DNA from: Caldifarciminota bacterium
Lineage (GTDB): Bacteria > Hydrothermota > Hydrothermia > LBFQ01 > DSFT01
Assembly (NCBI GenBank): GCA_015494735.1
Contig: WGAQ01000011.1
Coordinates: 1-5,037 of the forward strand
Direction: 5' to 3'
DNA length: 5,037 nt
The notes under the pieces are model-generated. The model searched no databases. It worked only from the letters and a program-made list of their open reading frames with translations, and was not told the origin of the DNA. The position numbers were made by a program, and so were the translations under genes. Position 1 is the stretch's first letter. Every line of letters starts with the position of its first letter. Of the stretch, positions 4,736 to 5,037 are shown piece after piece.

Positions 4736-5000
4736 CGTACTCGTTTTAAATAATCAGTCAGTTTAGAAGGAAGAAGGGACGGGGAAATCTGGGGTGCCTA
4801 ATCCCTTCGGGGAGGGTGAGCAGGTGGTATAAGAGCCGAAAGGTCGGGAATTGATGTGAGGGAGGGGAAAATTTATAGGTGTAAATGAGATGGGCATGTT
4901 TTATTCACAAAAGCGACCCGGAAGATGGGTTAATGCTTCGATAATGTCGAATTAATGAAGTTGCCACCTGCTTGTGGTACGGTCCTTTTCGGGTGGGGGA
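4736..5000 (+). ncRNA. Candidate structured RNA or long leader (unassigned)
   Basis: The last 320 bp hold no convincing gene on either strand but have potential RNA structure after a TATAAT box. A long-range helix pairs GAGCAGGTGGTA (4818-4829) with 4962-4973: nine consecutive Watson-Crick pairs (4819-4827 with 4964-4972), extended by two G-U and one A-U. Inside lie UCCC-UUCG-GGGA (4802-4813, just outside the helix), GCC-GAAA-GGU (4835-4844), ACCC/GGGT (4916-4919/4927-4930) closed by AAGC/GCTT, and UUCGA/UCGAA (4937-4941/4947-4951). A local hairpin UGCCAC/GUGGUA (4962-4967/4974-4979) would compete with the long-range helix, as in a switch. The conserved cores of RNase P RNA, SRP RNA, tmRNA, and the TPP and cobalamin riboswitches are not seen. 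It could be a novel RNA, the leader of the next gene, or merely spacer. Both ends are guesses. Confidence 0.28.
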
Positions 5001-5037
5001 GATAAATAACGGAAAACGGGTCAGGAATATATGTAAA

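Noticed and set aside
4890..4955. 21-residue reading frame with AGGTG upstream
   Set aside because: Too short, composition not protein-like, and it overlaps several of the potential RNA hairpins.
4736..5037. RNase P RNA, SRP RNA, tmRNA, TPP or cobalamin riboswitch
   Set aside because: GGGGTGCC at 4791-4798 hints at TPP, but the second conserved half is missing; none of the other families' core sequences is present.
1..5037. Archaeal host
   Set aside because: TTTAAA-type boxes about 26 nt upstream fit two starts, but KdsA, the exported-protein type and the -10 spacing of the GTG gene favour a bacterium; kept as a minor alternative.
1..5037. CRISPR array, transposase, tRNA or rRNA
   Set aside because: No regularly spaced repeats, no terminal inverted repeats or transposase motifs, and no T-arm or rRNA signature seen on either strand.

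Overview
The window looks like ordinary chromosomal DNA of a thermophilic prokaryote, most likely a poorly sampled Gram-negative-type (diderm) bacterium. The bacterial reading rests on a KDO-8-phosphate synthase (KDO is a sugar of the lipopolysaccharide core), a class II lysyl-tRNA synthetase, a probable exported DUF4412/LolA-like protein, and TATAAT-like -10 boxes. Frequent AGG/AGA arginine and ATA isoleucine codons fit a thermophile. An archaeal origin is less likely but not excluded: some AT boxes also sit where an archaeal TATA box would, and leaderless starts occur in both groups.

Layout. (1) Positions 1-1213, + strand: the C-terminal 301 residues of lysyl-tRNA synthetase (5' end outside the window), overlapped by 23 bp by a complete DUF309 gene. 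(2) 1214-1353: a short gap ending in a strong GC hairpin between convergent genes. (3) 1354-1560, - strand: an unrecognised 68-residue protein with a near-perfect Shine-Dalgarno. (4) 1561-1631: a compact divergent promoter region with back-to-back -10-like boxes and three TTGCAA copies, two fused into a 12-bp palindrome, suggesting an operator. (5) 1632-2977, + strand: a PduO-type cob(I)alamin adenosyltransferase overlapping kdsA by 10 bp. (6) 3102-3974: a protein resembling GNAT-like acyltransferases (BioF2/FemAB type). (7) 3995-4717: a probable secreted protein starting with GTG. (8) 4718-5037: about 320 bp without a credible gene, opened by a TATAAT-type promoter and holding several potential helices; a candidate non-coding RNA.

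The gene set is mixed housekeeping (translation, cofactor, envelope sugar) and does not form a single pathway. No mobile element, CRISPR array, tRNA or rRNA is visible, and I see no exotic multi-gene system. The signals most worth a second look are non-coding: a repeated promoter-like motif, CTTTAWAATWTCC-like, which in two cases ends exactly 6 nt before a start codon (leaderless genes); the TTGCAA operator; and the structured 3' intergenic region.
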